Source: Bradyrhizobium zhanjiangense | GTDB taxonomy: Bacteria > Pseudomonadota > Alphaproteobacteria > Rhizobiales > Xanthobacteraceae | DNA length: 64,000 nucleotides | Assembly: GCF_004114935.1 (NCBI RefSeq) | Contig: NZ_CP022221.1 | Location: 2,377,001-2,441,000, forward strand | Reading direction: 5' to 3' | Part shown: piece after piece, positions 1 to 9,393 of the stretch | Numbering within the stretch: position 1 is the first letter of the stretch | Layout: each line of letters opens with the position of its first letter | The notes under the pieces: generated by a model | The model's database searches: none | The model's input: the letters and a program-made list of their open reading frames with translations, nothing else | What the model was told of the DNA's origin: nothing | Made by a program: the position numbers and the translations under genes

Positions 1-390
1 AGCAATCGTATCGCGGACATGCGATCGTCTCCCGTCCGAAGCTCTTCAATTTCTGAACGTCTCCTGCGATTGTTGAAGCAACGAAATACGACTTTCTGGA
101 AAAGAGCAATAATCAAGGGTTGAGGAAATGATACATTTCAATTGTGCGACTTTGCGGCAACACTTCTGGCTCGTAGGCGAGGTCGAAAGATGTCGTCGTG
201 AGTACCCGGTTCGGCCTCCGTTGGACTCGCGGGCTAGGAAAGCGGATTTGCATCTGGCGGAGACGGGGGAGATAATGGCCGGCAGTTCAGGGGGCGCTTG
301 GAGCGCCGCGCTGGTCGGTTGCTTGAGCGGCCGCGCCGCCCGCACGCGGGGGCGACAGGCTGGATCGTGCTTGCCGTCGAACATTCGCAA

Positions 391-1435
391 TTACCGAGTG
401 TGGCTTCCCACAATGGCTCCAGGCATGACGACAACAGCTGGGATTTTAGCCACTCCAATTTTCAACAGCGGCGGGGCGCCAGCCGGCAATGAATAGGTCT
501 CCCCAATACGACGGCACATCTTATCATAAGCGTCGATCGCTAGTTGAATTGACGTGTTTGCGGACTTTAGAAACTCGTCTGCTTGCTTTTGCATAGGCTC
601 GGTTAGTGGAGCGATGCGTCGTTTGATGCTTTCGCGCATAACCTCAAAAGCGTCTCTGCCGTTGATCGTCGGGGGAGCTCGATAGAGAGGTGTTATCGGT
701 GCCCCGTCTCGAACTCCGATGCAGGTGTAAGTCGTTTCGCCAACTATGGTGCAATTTATTTTGAAGTGAGCGTCAGGCGACATTTGACGGCCAACTTTAT
801 CTCTAATGACACTAACTCGCCTCACAAAGTCGTCCATCGTTGGTCGTGCGCTCCTGATGTGGCCCTGATCATGGTCGAGCTCGTAGAGCGCATAGAGCGT
901 AAATAGCCGGTAAGCCATTGCGGTCGTCGTGACAAAGAGCGCCTGGTCGTAATTTAGCGACAGCGGGACCAAGCTTGCGGTCGTCGTGTCGCATGTTTCA
1001 AGAAGGTACTTGTTACGCAATCGATTGCTCGCCCGCAGGCTCGAATACTGATAAAGATTGGTGTTGATGCCCTGCAAGTCCGCGCGACATCTGCTCGATC
1101 ACTCTTTCATCCAGCTGACGTCTTAGTTCAGCAGAGACAAATGCCTCTAATTCAGCGATGGCGTTTTTGAGCCAGGACTGTACATCCGAAATGACCGGAT
1201 CACCTAACGCACTGGCCAACAACCGGCCTCCGACGTAACTGATCGCGCCTTGCAGCAGTGCAAGTCCAACAAACGCCGCTGCGGATCCAAGTGTAACCGG
1301 CTCTTGTGCTGCGGCCGATCTGCTGAACGGCAGCGTCGTTGCCATCAGGCCGCAAATCATCTCGCGCCGCGAAGCGAAGATTCGATTTTCGGTCCGATCC
1401 TGCATTTTTCCCGCCAGATCCGTACGTCTAGTCAC
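391..1435 (-). pseudogene. Frameshifted exported protein of unknown function
   Basis: Two overlapping reading frames together make one protein of about 345 residues. The upstream frame (1013-1435) starts MTRRTDLAGK and has a signal-like segment, SRREMICGLM followed by a hydrophobic stretch and AAAQEP, which resembles a twin-arginine export signal with a signal peptidase site. It is followed by helical, glycine-rich sequence. The downstream frame (391-1077) has no ATG and would need a TTG start. Joining the frames after EQMSRG, by removing one base near 1078-1080, gives a smooth continuation (LQGINTNLYQ). I therefore read this as one gene with a single-base frameshift. It is convergent with nothing recognisable and lies just downstream of the large beta-propeller gene on the same strand. 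Family not recognised. Confidence 0.55.
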
Positions 1436-1457
1436 CCTGAACCATGCTCAATGTTTC

Positions 1458-3989
1458 CTATTGCAGCGAAAGTTCATATAAGCCTCTCCCGTGCGTCGCC
1501 GCCCGCATTAACCGCTGAGTCGGGTGAATTTGCAGATCGAAAACCGGCGCATCGGGCAAGCCGTTCTCAAGCGGATTCCAATTGAGACCGCCGTCGGGAG
1601 AATGCCAGACGCCAACATCAGCGCCGACGTAGACGTTATTGGGGGCCGTCTGGTCAACGGCCAGGGCGTTATGCTCAACGTCAAGGAGGCCGGTCGCTCC
1701 GGCACCACTGCGGACTTCCCAGCGTGTTCCGTCGAAGTGCCAGACCCTGCGACGGTCTCCTATTCCTCCAAAGGCGACATAGATGGAGCCGCTATTCGCG
1801 TCGGCCCAGTCCACTGCAACATCGGCGATAAGGCCCGATACTCCGAGCGGCGCGGCGGGCGCGTCGTCGAGCCGCCTAATCTGCCATGCATTGCCCGAGC
1901 GATCCGCTCGAAACACTTGGCCGCGCGTCGTCCCAATGAACAGACGGTTTGCCGAGGCAAATGCAAGTGCGAACGCGTCACCCGTCGAAGCCCCACCGGG
2001 GAGGGTGATCGGCGAGAGCCAGTTGCTCGCGAAGTTGTTCGATAGAAATACAAGCTGACCAGCCCCGACCGCCACCAAGTCTGCGCTGGATGGGCTTGAA
2101 GGATTGTACGGCACGCCGACAATCGGCTGTGTCATCGTCGCCCAACCGAAGTTCCACACCGGCGTCCACCCCGCGTGCGATGTGCCTCCCGTCGTGGAGC
2201 GATACACGACCCCATTCATGTATACGAGCACTTGGTTAGGCGTGTTCCAGTTAATCAAACAGTAGCCACCATCTCCACCACTGACGTGCGTCCAGATTGC
2301 CCCCGACGACGTCCGCGCCGTGCCGTTATCTTGCAGGCCACTGAATAGGATGTTGGGATCTGTTGGATGCTGCGCGATAAAATTGCTGCAGAGGCACGCG
2401 AGTCCATTATTTTGACTTACGAACTCACCGGTACCTTTGGGGGCGCGGTTGAGAAATACCCCGCCGTCGCATCCGCACCACAGCTCGTTCGGATCGCCGG
2501 GCGTGTGGCAAATGATGTGAATATCGGCGTGGGCATGGGTACCGATCGATGCCGAGTTGCTCACCTTGAAGGCCGAACCGCTCGCCTGGATAGTGCAACG
2601 CCAGACCGATCCGCCCCACGGCGGGGCGTCCATGCGATCGCCGCCAAGGTAAATTAGGTTGGTATCGGCAGGATCAACGACGATCGTTAGGTCGTAAGCC
2701 CCCTGACCTCCGGGCAGGACGTTGGGCACAGCGTTAACGGGTTTCCAGGCCTGCGTAATGCCATCAAGGCGATAAACGCCCTGGAGCGATCCGCTCGAAG
2801 TTGTAACAAATGCATAGAGCAGATTTGGCTTATCTGACTGCACCGCAAGTGCTATGCGCCCAATGTTGGTACTTGGGAAATTAGTGCCGGTGGTAGCCCA
2901 GGTTGCTCCGCCGTCGTCCGAATGCATCACCGTTGACCGAGAGGGGCCCTGTCCCCACTCCGCGCTGAAGAACCGTGTAGCGCCGCCGCTCGATGCGGCA
3001 ACGACGCTCGCGTGCACTCCAGTGCGCACCTGCACCCATTGGAATTGACCTCCGGCTTGAGGTACACGGCGGTAGAGCCCAGCGGTCGTCGCACCAACTA
3101 CATTCTCGCGATTGCCGGGATCGATCGCGAGCGCGAAGAAAGCTTCGCCTGCAAGGTCCGGCGAGCTTGCTTCGACGACCCAATTTGCGCCTCCATCGTC
3201 GGTGCGGATCACGCCGAGCCCGCGGTAGGCTGGAAGGGCTCCCGTTACGCGAGAACGGAAGAGCTGCAACGTGTCCCCTTCTCCAGTGCCAACATAGACC
3301 CGGTTCGGATCTATCGGGTCGAGTGCGATCGCTCCGCAGACCAAGCTTGCTGTGGCAAAATTCGTGGGATCCAAGTCGAAACGGTCCATCATGGACCGCC
3401 ACGTTGTTCCGCCATCGGCGGAGCGAAACACGCCGCCGTTGGCCGACGCGGCATAAACCACCGCACCGCCCGGCGCGACCGCGAGACGCGAGACACGCCC
3501 CGCGACCGGCTGATTGCCGACGGTTTGGCCATCCATCACGACGCTCGGGCCCAGCGGGAGCCAGTTGCGCGCACCTGGGACCAATGGCATCGGCGGAGCG
3601 CCGGGCGCTACCGCCGGCCCTGCGACTGCGGCGGCCTTGCGTTGCTTGTATTCGAGGAGCACGTCGCGCCAGATTGTAGGCGTAGCCGGCGCGATTAGCG
3701 CCTCGCTGCTTGAATCGAGACTGCTTGCAGTTGCGGTAGTGACTGAGTGAGCCGTTGCGCCTCGTCCCTCCAGTGGGGTGTAGCTCGACTCCAGCATCGG
3801 TAGCAGCCACTCAAGTGGCCCGCTTCCATCTGTCTTCTTTTTCTTCTTCTTTGCCGCGACTTTTTGCTTACTGAGCCTGAGCGGCTTCAATAAGGGTGCG
3901 GCAGGTGCAGGAGCGCGTTTGCTCTTGCGTACATATCGCTTGTTGGATGTTGAGGAGGAGCTTCGCTTCCGCTTTGTCGATTTGCCCAT
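1458..3989 (-). CDS. Large BNR/Asp-box beta-propeller (sialidase/VPS10-like fold) protein with basic N-terminus
   Basis: 843 residues. Asp-box repeats (S-x-D-x-G-x-T-W type) are visible as SADGGTTWRS, RTDDGGANWVV, HSDDGGATWATT and HSPDGGLNWNPL, spaced across the protein as in multi-bladed beta-propellers of the sialidase or sortilin/Vps10 kind. No signal peptide is seen. Residues 1-55 are instead extremely basic (KRKRSSSSTSNKR, then KKKKKK), followed by a Ser/Thr/Ala/Pro-rich linker to about residue 165, where the propeller begins at NWLPLGPS. The start is supported by GAGG 8 bases upstream of the ATG. Catalytic sialidase residues are not obvious, so a binding or scaffold role is as likely as hydrolysis. 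The basic tail could bind DNA or polyanions, or act as a nuclear-targeting signal if the protein were secreted into a host. That last idea is inference only. Confidence 0.8.
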   Translation of the reverse strand: MGKSTKRKRSSSSTSNKRYVRKSKRAPAPAAPLLKPLRLSKQKVAAKKKKKKTDGSGPLEWLLPMLESSYTPLEGRGATAHSVTTATASSLDSSSEALIAPATPTIWRDVLLEYKQRKAAAVAGPAVAPGAPPMPLVPGARNWLPLGPSVVMDGQTVGNQPVAGRVSRLAVAPGGAVVYAASANGGVFRSADGGTTWRSMMDRFDLDPTNFATASLVCGAIALDPIDPNRVYVGTGEGDTLQLFRSRVTGALPAYRGLGVIRTDDGGANWVVEASSPDLAGEAFFALAIDPGNRENVVGATTAGLYRRVPQAGGQFQWVQVRTGVHASVVAASSGGATRFFSAEWGQGPSRSTVMHSDDGGATWATTGTNFPSTNIGRIALAVQSDKPNLLYAFVTTSSGSLQGVYRLDGITQAWKPVNAVPNVLPGGQGAYDLTIVVDPADTNLIYLGGDRMDAPPWGGSVWRCTIQASGSAFKVSNSASIGTHAHADIHIICHTPGDPNELWCGCDGGVFLNRAPKGTGEFVSQNNGLACLCSNFIAQHPTDPNILFSGLQDNGTARTSSGAIWTHVSGGDGGYCLINWNTPNQVLVYMNGVVYRSTTGGTSHAGWTPVWNFGWATMTQPIVGVPYNPSSPSSADLVAVGAGQLVFLSNNFASNWLSPITLPGGASTGDAFALAFASANRLFIGTTRGQVFRADRSGNAWQIRRLDDAPAAPLGVSGLIADVAVDWADANSGSIYVAFGGIGDRRRVWHFDGTRWEVRSGAGATGLLDVEHNALAVDQTAPNNVYVGADVGVWHSPDGGLNWNPLENGLPDAPVFDLQIHPTQRLMRAATHGRGLYELSLQ

Positions 3990-4162
3990 TTGAGTGACCT
4001 CGCACTATCCGGCGACCTTAACTTGAGAACGACACGTGCTGCGAGTGCCGCAACAGGACTGACTTCGCAGTTGCTTGTCCTCCGTCAGCAAAATCGAAAC
4101 CGAGACCGGGTGGAGCACCGCCGGCCTTTTCGAAAGTTCGGATCGCTATTGGTCGATCGCGA

Positions 4163-4333
4163 TTATGCGCGATTGCTCACCCGTAACAGATTTCGCACGT
4201 AGTCTCGTGCCTTGGGCATGCGAGCAAAAGCAAGGATTGCAACGACCACGCAGACGGCAAAAACAATCATCATTTCAGTAGTGCCGTCGCCTCCATCGGG
4301 GCTAAAGCCCAGCAACTGCTCTATCCAATCCAT
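4163..4333 (-). CDS. 56-residue single-pass membrane peptide
   Basis: A short reading frame of 56 codons, MDWIEQLLGFSPDGGDGT onward, ending VSNRA. It has a strong Shine-Dalgarno sequence GAGGGGAG 6 bases before the ATG. Residues about 21-37 (MMIVFAVCVVVAILAFA) form one hydrophobic membrane segment, preceded by an acidic, glycine-rich N-terminus and followed by a basic C-terminal tail (RMPKARDYVRNLLR). By the positive-inside rule the N-terminus should face the periplasm. Family not recognised. It sits about 170 bases upstream of the beta-propeller gene on the same strand and could be co-transcribed with it. Confidence 0.6.
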   Translation of the reverse strand: MDWIEQLLGFSPDGGDGTTEMMIVFAVCVVVAILAFARMPKARDYVRNLLRVSNRA

Positions 4334-5265
4334 CTAATACTCCCCTCGTATTGGGCTTTGTATTGACGCCTAGGTTTCGGTCCGACAGTGACGATCAAGA
4401 CCAAGCTCTGGCAGGAGGCGGTGTAGGGCCGGTTGCGTCGTACTAACGAATTGGCCAAGCACATCCATGCGCGCGTGCCTGCCATGCTCAACGCGCCCGC
4501 AACAGACGCTGCGTCCCCCGATTGAAATGCCTCGATACCCAAAAACTAGATACCAAAAAAGGACGAATGAAGCAGACTGATTAGATGCTAGTTTTGTCCA
4601 TTTCGCAACTAGAAAGCGATGCACGTAGAAATAGTCTGGAGACCTGACAGATTGCGCCTACCGGCCGAGGGAGCAGCACCCTCCGGCAAGCCAGTTCGGG
4701 AAAACAAAACTAGGGGCAGTTAATGAGCAGTCGATGTCAGGTTTATGATAGTTCGGGCATTTTGGGTGATCGGGTTCAGGGGTAGTCGCGCTCCTGAACG
4801 AGTTGAAGGCGCTCCGTAGTCGGCTGCGAAGGGCGGAAGCGAGAAGCCATCAAAGACCGCGGCGCGCCAGACGCGCCTGTGAACGTCGTTTCTTCGGCGC
4901 CAGGTAGAGGAGGATGTCGGAAACACCGCTGACTCGACGTGATCGATTGTCGACGGAGAGCCATGAAAGGTTCTGGGCGAGTTTGCCACCAAAGAGAGAT
5001 CGTCGCGCACGCACCGAGTGAGAAGTATTTTTGATCCGAACACCTGGGTAGTCAGCCCTTCTAAGCGCTTGCGTAGCAGACCAGCAGTCGGTTGCTCGCC
5101 GCAACTGAGCTCAAATTTGAAGGAATGGCCCGCCCTCCCGCGTCCCGTACTTACAAATGCGAAAATGCCGAACTTTATCCGAGCCGGACTTAATTTTCGT
5201 TATACTCTCGCAGCTGGAAAGCTGTATTCTGCCATTTGATTTGCTGATCAATTTTTTACGAGAGC
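4334..5265. other. Region without a supported gene
   Basis: Several short open frames on the minus strand (for example the one ending near 4850 with LRRADYPGVRIKNTSHSV) have no clear start, ribosome site or recognisable motif. Probably decayed accessory DNA. Confidence 0.4.
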
Positions 5266-5577
5266 ATGTTAATGCCCCAGCGAGCGGTATCGCGTGAGGA
5301 TTTTCGAGGCTTATTCGCCTTCTATGTGTTTGTTGCCCGACATAACAACAAGCATGACGGCGCATCTCGCCTGTTGAAGTTATTCACGTCGAGCCAAAAC
5401 ATTTCCGATGAACTTCTGGATCAGTGGTCAGAGCGCGCTGACGCACTCGGTGGGGAGAGGGTTGGTAGCGTGCTGGGCCCACGCACCCGCGCCGTAGCGA
5501 ATGGCGATGCAAACTACGACCATGCCAGCGCGTTTCTCCACGCTTTGCTCAAAGCGTTGGATCAAACCCAGCACTAA
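5266..5577 (+). CDS. Small hypothetical protein
   Basis: 103 codons starting MLMPQRAVSREDFRGLFAF. A second ATG two codons on (MPQRAV) is equally possible; the upstream sequence TACGAGAGC is a weak ribosome site. Composition is plausible for a soluble helical protein (ASRLLKLFTSSQNISDELLDQW). No domain recognised. It stands alone between non-coding stretches, so a decayed or spurious frame cannot be excluded. Confidence 0.35.
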   Translation: MLMPQRAVSREDFRGLFAFYVFVARHNNKHDGASRLLKLFTSSQNISDELLDQWSERADALGGERVGSVLGPRTRAVANGDANYDHASAFLHALLKALDQTQH

Positions 5578-5587
5578 ACGTCGTTGA

Positions 5588-6038
5588 TCAGCCCATGGTC
5601 GACGCAGTGCCGTTTATCGCGATCTCGTGGGAAGCTATTGCGCCAAGCAACTTAGCAGACAGCTTGCGCCAACGCGTGAAGCGCAATTGTGCCGCAATCA
5701 GCCGATCAGTCGGCTTGCCTGAGATGGCAACTACTAGGAGTGGACTTGCTTGCAACGGCGAGCACGTCGGCTTCGGATGCCTCCAACCCGATCTTCTGGG
5801 CGAGCATGACGTCGCCGATCGGCAGAAAGCTATCGGCATGAAACACGATTTCTTCTGTAAATGACTTCTTTCGCCAATCTCGCAAACTTTGGCCGAGGCT
5901 AACGTAGACTCTTGTACCGCTTCCCGCTCTCGTTCCCGCCACAGCCGGGCCAGCCGTCCTCGTGTGCAGCGGCTCCGGGCCGCCCATGAAGGTTTCTCCT
6001 ATCCGAGGCGTGGCTCCAGCAAGCAGCGAGGTCCGCAA
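5588..6038 (-). pseudogene. Possible decayed gene, function unknown
   Basis: Two minus-strand frames join into a coherent protein-like stretch: the upstream part contains GQSLRDWRKKSFTEEIVFHA and EASEADVLAVASKST, and a one-base shift near 5745 continues as PLLVVAISGKPTDRLIAAQL to the stop at 5588. Codon-like composition supports past coding. No family recognised. Confidence 0.3.
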
Positions 6039-7019
6039 TGAAAAGACGGCTTTGTACGGGGGGAGGGCAGGTACGATTACCTACTTCAAAGGCGCGCTGT
6101 ACTGCATCAGCGACGAGCTAGGCAGACCTGTTCGAGTTGAGAAGCTGGACACGCGATCATTAGTAGTGCTCGATTTACTATTCAGATTTTGAAAAACGAT
6201 TTCCAATGAGCGAAACGATAGTTTTGCATACAACCCACCGGCAGGTTGTCCGAGGCATTGTCAAAGATAGTTCAGTCCTTTACACCGCCATCAGCGCTGA
6301 TGTCTACGTTCACAGTATCACCAAGGAAGGTACGGCCGAACTTCATCAGGGCGCGATGGCACGGTCATCCCCAAAATGACACCGATCAGATTTTATGTCT
6401 TCCGGACAAATACAGGCAACGAACCGTTCTCCGCCACCGTCACGGTAACTGACCTGCCTGCCGCGGCTGGAGCGCGTAGCGACGTGCTCATGACGCCGTT
6501 TAGTCTTGTCAAACATAAGCCCGACGGCATTAAACCCGCTTACAGGACCTCCGGTCGAGGCATGAGCTTGGCCGTGTGCTGGATCCAAGCCGTGCACCTG
6601 AGCGATTGCGGCCGACCGCCCCGCCCGGGTGAAAGAACCTTCGCGACAACCGGAGCCGCCTCGCAAATAAAGTCGCCTCACTTGACCTGGGTCTTTCATT
6701 CGAGATCAACTGTTGGCCGTAACCGGCATGAGGCCCCCACCTCGCCACCGCGAGTTTCGCCAGCGATACGGCTTGGCATGAGCAGATCGGCGGAGGTGCA
6801 ACGATGGCAAATGCCATGCTTAATGCCAGGCAGGAAGGTGATTCCCATCCTCGCGTCGAGATGATCACCGGACAGCGCCCGGCGACGCGAGCGCGCTCCT
6901 GCTCGCGGCCGCGGCATCAGCCAGGCAAGTGGCGACTCGCGTTCTGGCCGGCGGTGCATAGATGCCGGCCATGTCGAAGAATACGGCACCGGAGATTATT
7001 ACCCATCGTGGAAAGACGA
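6039..7019. other. Region without a supported gene
   Basis: Only fragments. The plus-strand segment at about 6956-7049 reads IDAGHVEEYGTGDYYPSWKD in an open frame ending at a stop overlapping the next gene, and looks like the 3-prime end of a lost gene. Nothing else could be assigned. Confidence 0.35.
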
Positions 7020-7256
7020 TTATGACCGGGCCTTCGTGACGGTGAGGTGAAGCCTCTGCCCGTCCTCCAGGAGAACAGATAGTAGCGGGCAGTCGCCGGT
7101 GGTCTTGCCGATGGAAACCGCGGCCTTGCGCTGCCCGATGGAGTAGTGCCTCAGGAGGGCTTCCTTGAAGTCCTCCGCAAGGATTTCCAGCGGGTCTGAA
7201 GGCATGGTGGTTGCCATGGCTTTGATTTCCCTGCGCTCGTTATCTTTATTCAGCAT
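7020..7256 (-). CDS. Small conserved-looking hypothetical protein (78 aa)
   Basis: 78 codons, MLNKDNERREIKAMATTM onward. AGGA lies 7 bases before the ATG. The C-terminal half (DCPLLSVLLEDGQRLHLTVTKARS) looks like a beta-rich fold and the middle (EILAEDFKEALLRHYSIGQR) is helical. An internal ATG at codon 14 (MATTMPSDPLE) is an alternative start. The gene diverges from the Lrp remnant that follows. No family assignment. Confidence 0.5.
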   Translation of the reverse strand: MLNKDNERREIKAMATTMPSDPLEILAEDFKEALLRHYSIGQRKAAVSIGKTTGDCPLLSVLLEDGQRLHLTVTKARS

Positions 7257-7361
7257 ACTCTTGTCCTGAACCTATTTGCGGCGCACTTTCCTGAGGTTTT
7301 GACGGTTTCCTGCATCGCACGGGAATTTCGCGACGAAATTCACCTCAGCGGGAGCTGGATC

Positions 7362-7732
7362 ATGCGATACGATCGAGTAGACGCCCAAATGCTCGAGATT
7401 GTGCAAAAGAACGACCGCCTAACTTCCGAGGTGCTCGGCGAAATGGCCGGGCTTTCTGCTACCGCCCTGTCAAGACGATTGAAGAGGCGCTCCGCTCAGA
7501 GGGCATCATCGAAGCCGACGTCTCAATCGTCTCGCCGAAGGCGGTGGGAAGACCTATTCAAATGCTTGTGCTGGTCACCCTGGAGCGGGAGCGCGCCTCC
7601 CTTGCGAAATCGATCCTATCCGCCATTGCTACAAGCTGCGTTAGGGCGGCGGCAGTCCTAGACACGAGATCTTGCCGGATCGGCTCGCATGACCAAGCGC
7701 TCACCCACAAGGATTTCGTGTCCAACTTCTGA
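7362..7732 (+). pseudogene. Lrp/AsnC-family transcription regulator, frameshifted
   Basis: The N-terminus MRYDRVDAQMLEIVQKNDRL with GEMAGLSATALSRRLKR is the winged helix-turn-helix of Lrp/AsnC proteins (compare the usual pattern LDRIDRKIL..LSPTPCLRRVKRL). Near 7484 the frame breaks. A one-base shift restores IEEALRSEGIIEADVSIVSP and AVGRPIQMLVLVTLERERAS, the linker and start of the ligand-binding (RAM) domain. The product stops at about 123 residues, shorter than the usual 150-165, so the RAM domain is also truncated. Its stop codon lies inside the NifA-type site that serves the next gene. Confidence 0.75.
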
Positions 7733-7734
7733 CA
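7719..7734 (+). promoter_or_regulatory. NifA upstream activator site (TGT-N10-ACA)
   Basis: TGTCCAACTTCTGACA is an exact match to the NifA enhancer consensus TGT-N10-ACA. It is centred about 110 bases before the -24/-12 element, within the normal working distance. Confidence 0.65.
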
Positions 7735-7830
7735 CGGGACAAAGTCCGTCAGGTTCAAAACACCGGCTGCGTTTGGGGCGCCTTGGAGTTTTCAAAGCGT
7801 AGTCAGGCGCTTGATGCGTGCTGACCGAGG

Positions 7831-7846
7831 TGGCACGGCTGTTGCT
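7831..7846 (+). promoter_or_regulatory. Sigma-54 (RpoN) -24/-12 promoter
   Basis: TGGCACGGCTGTTGCT matches the RpoN consensus TGGCACG-N4-TTGCW at every defined base, with the required 10-base spacing between GG and GC. Transcription should start near 7858, about 145 bases before the thioredoxin/TPR gene. Confidence 0.8.
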
Positions 7847-8002
7847 ATTGGGATGCAGAAACACGGAGTGAGGGCTGAGCGCACACCAGATGCGCAAAGC
7901 GAGTGATGCTCTCCTTCTCTTGAACCCGTGTGCTCCGTTTCTGAGAGAGACAGGCTAGCGCATAAAGTCGCGCAATGAGTGGCAATAGTTTTGGAGAGCA
8001 AC

Positions 8003-9187
8003 ATGGTGCTGCGCATGGAGTCCCCAGCTCCTCCGATCAAGGTGGAGAACTGGCTGCGCGGCGAGCCCCTCACGAGCTTCCAGCCCGGGAAGGTGTACAT
8101 CGTCGAATTTTGGGCAACTTGGTGCGGACCATGTGCGGCAGTGATGCCTCATCTAGTACAGCTGCAAGAGAAATACAAAGACAGCGGACTTGAGCTGCTC
8201 GGCGTCGCAGCTTACGAACGAGCTCCAACGGCGGACGAGGCCCGAACAAGCTTGGACGCGTGGTTGACCGACAAGTTCTCGAACCTGAACTATCGGATCG
8301 GGTTCGACTCCACAGGCGAAATGAGCAAGCTTTGGATGGAGTCCAGCTTTTCTGTCGGGATTCCCACCTCGTTCGTCGTTGACCGTGACGGCCACATCGC
8401 CTTTATCGGTCCTCCGATGCAGCTCGATGACGTCTTGCCGAAAGTTCTTAACGGCAGCTGGCGGACCAGCGATGAAGCTAAAGCCGCCGATACAGAGCGG
8501 ATCGACAGCGGAAGACGCGAAATGCGCGAAATGAAGCGTAAGCGGGCGCTGACTGAGCCGATTCTCGCCAAGCTTTCGCCGGCGATGAAGGCGGAGGATT
8601 GGGCAAAGGCGGTTTCGGCGGTCGAAGAGGCCGTCGCGGTGATGCCGGACGACCTCAACTTCCGCGCGCTCCATGCGGATCTATTGCTTCACAGGCTGCG
8701 CAACTTGCAGACCGGCTTGCCGGTTATGAGGCAATTCGCTCGCGACGCGATCGACAAAAACGATGAGCAGTGGATGGAAGGGGCGCTGCGCCAACTCTTT
8801 GATCCGGCGAATGACAACTCCCACTTCCCGTCTGCCGAGCGCCTTGCGATGGGCAAAGAGTTGTCCGAACACATTCTTGCGCTGAATCCTCCGCAAGGGG
8901 ACGGTGACTTCAAGTACCTGTCCTATGGGGCGGTCGCTCAGTATTATTACGAGAGCGGCAACAAGGATCGCGCAATCGAATTGGTCGAGGTGGCGTTGAA
9001 CTCGCTAGGCGGTCCTGAGCCTATCTCCGACGAACTGAAACAGGACGTCATGTCGACGTTGGTCGAAGCGCTGGCCAACTACAAGGGTGAGAAGGCTTGC
9101 TATGGGACGGTTTGTGCAACTCCGCAAGACGGATTTCCGAGAGCGTCAAAGCGCAGGCAACGAAGCAAACAACATAAAGAAGGGTGA
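8003..9187 (+). CDS. Thioredoxin-fold (TlpA/ResA-like) protein with C-terminal helical repeats
   Basis: The N-terminal 150 residues form a redoxin domain. VYIVEFWATWCGPCAAVMP carries the active-site CGPC (Cys41 and Cys44 from this start) and GIPTSFVVDRDGHIAFIGPP carries the cis-proline region. After a charged linker, residues about 175-370 are alpha-helical and TPR-like (EDWAKAVSAVEEAVAVMPDD; YYYESGNKDRAIELVEVAL). I chose the ATG at 8003 because GGAGAG lies 4-9 bases upstream; an in-frame GTG at 7979 is less likely. No signal peptide or membrane anchor is seen, so it is probably cytoplasmic. An exact sigma-54 promoter and NifA site upstream imply expression under symbiotic or microaerobic nitrogen-fixing conditions. 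The last 25 residues are basic and atypical, possibly from a late frameshift. Confidence 0.85.
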   Translation: MVLRMESPAPPIKVENWLRGEPLTSFQPGKVYIVEFWATWCGPCAAVMPHLVQLQEKYKDSGLELLGVAAYERAPTADEARTSLDAWLTDKFSNLNYRIGFDSTGEMSKLWMESSFSVGIPTSFVVDRDGHIAFIGPPMQLDDVLPKVLNGSWRTSDEAKAADTERIDSGRREMREMKRKRALTEPILAKLSPAMKAEDWAKAVSAVEEAVAVMPDDLNFRALHADLLLHRLRNLQTGLPVMRQFARDAIDKNDEQWMEGALRQLFDPANDNSHFPSAERLAMGKELSEHILALNPPQGDGDFKYLSYGAVAQYYYESGNKDRAIELVEVALNSLGGPEPISDELKQDVMSTLVEALANYKGEKACYGTVCATPQDGFPRASKRRQRSKQHKEG

Positions 9188-9393
9188 TTAGTCGGAATTG
9201 CTGGCTGGCCATCATCCATTTCTCCAGCGGCCGGTGCCAACTAAATCTGACGGTCTGACGGTTTACACGAAAATGCTAAACGACTTCTCCGGCATCAAAA
9301 TGCACGAAGGCACAGCCATCGGGGCGGCCGGAGCTAGGCCGGCATCCCCCTCCGATGCACGTCCTTAGTTTCCGCTGCGAACGCAAGAGCTCG

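Noticed and set aside
2881-3698. Long frames on both strands inside the beta-propeller gene
   Set aside because: Arg/Ser/Pro-rich shadow translations of a GC-rich gene, with no motifs or ribosome sites.
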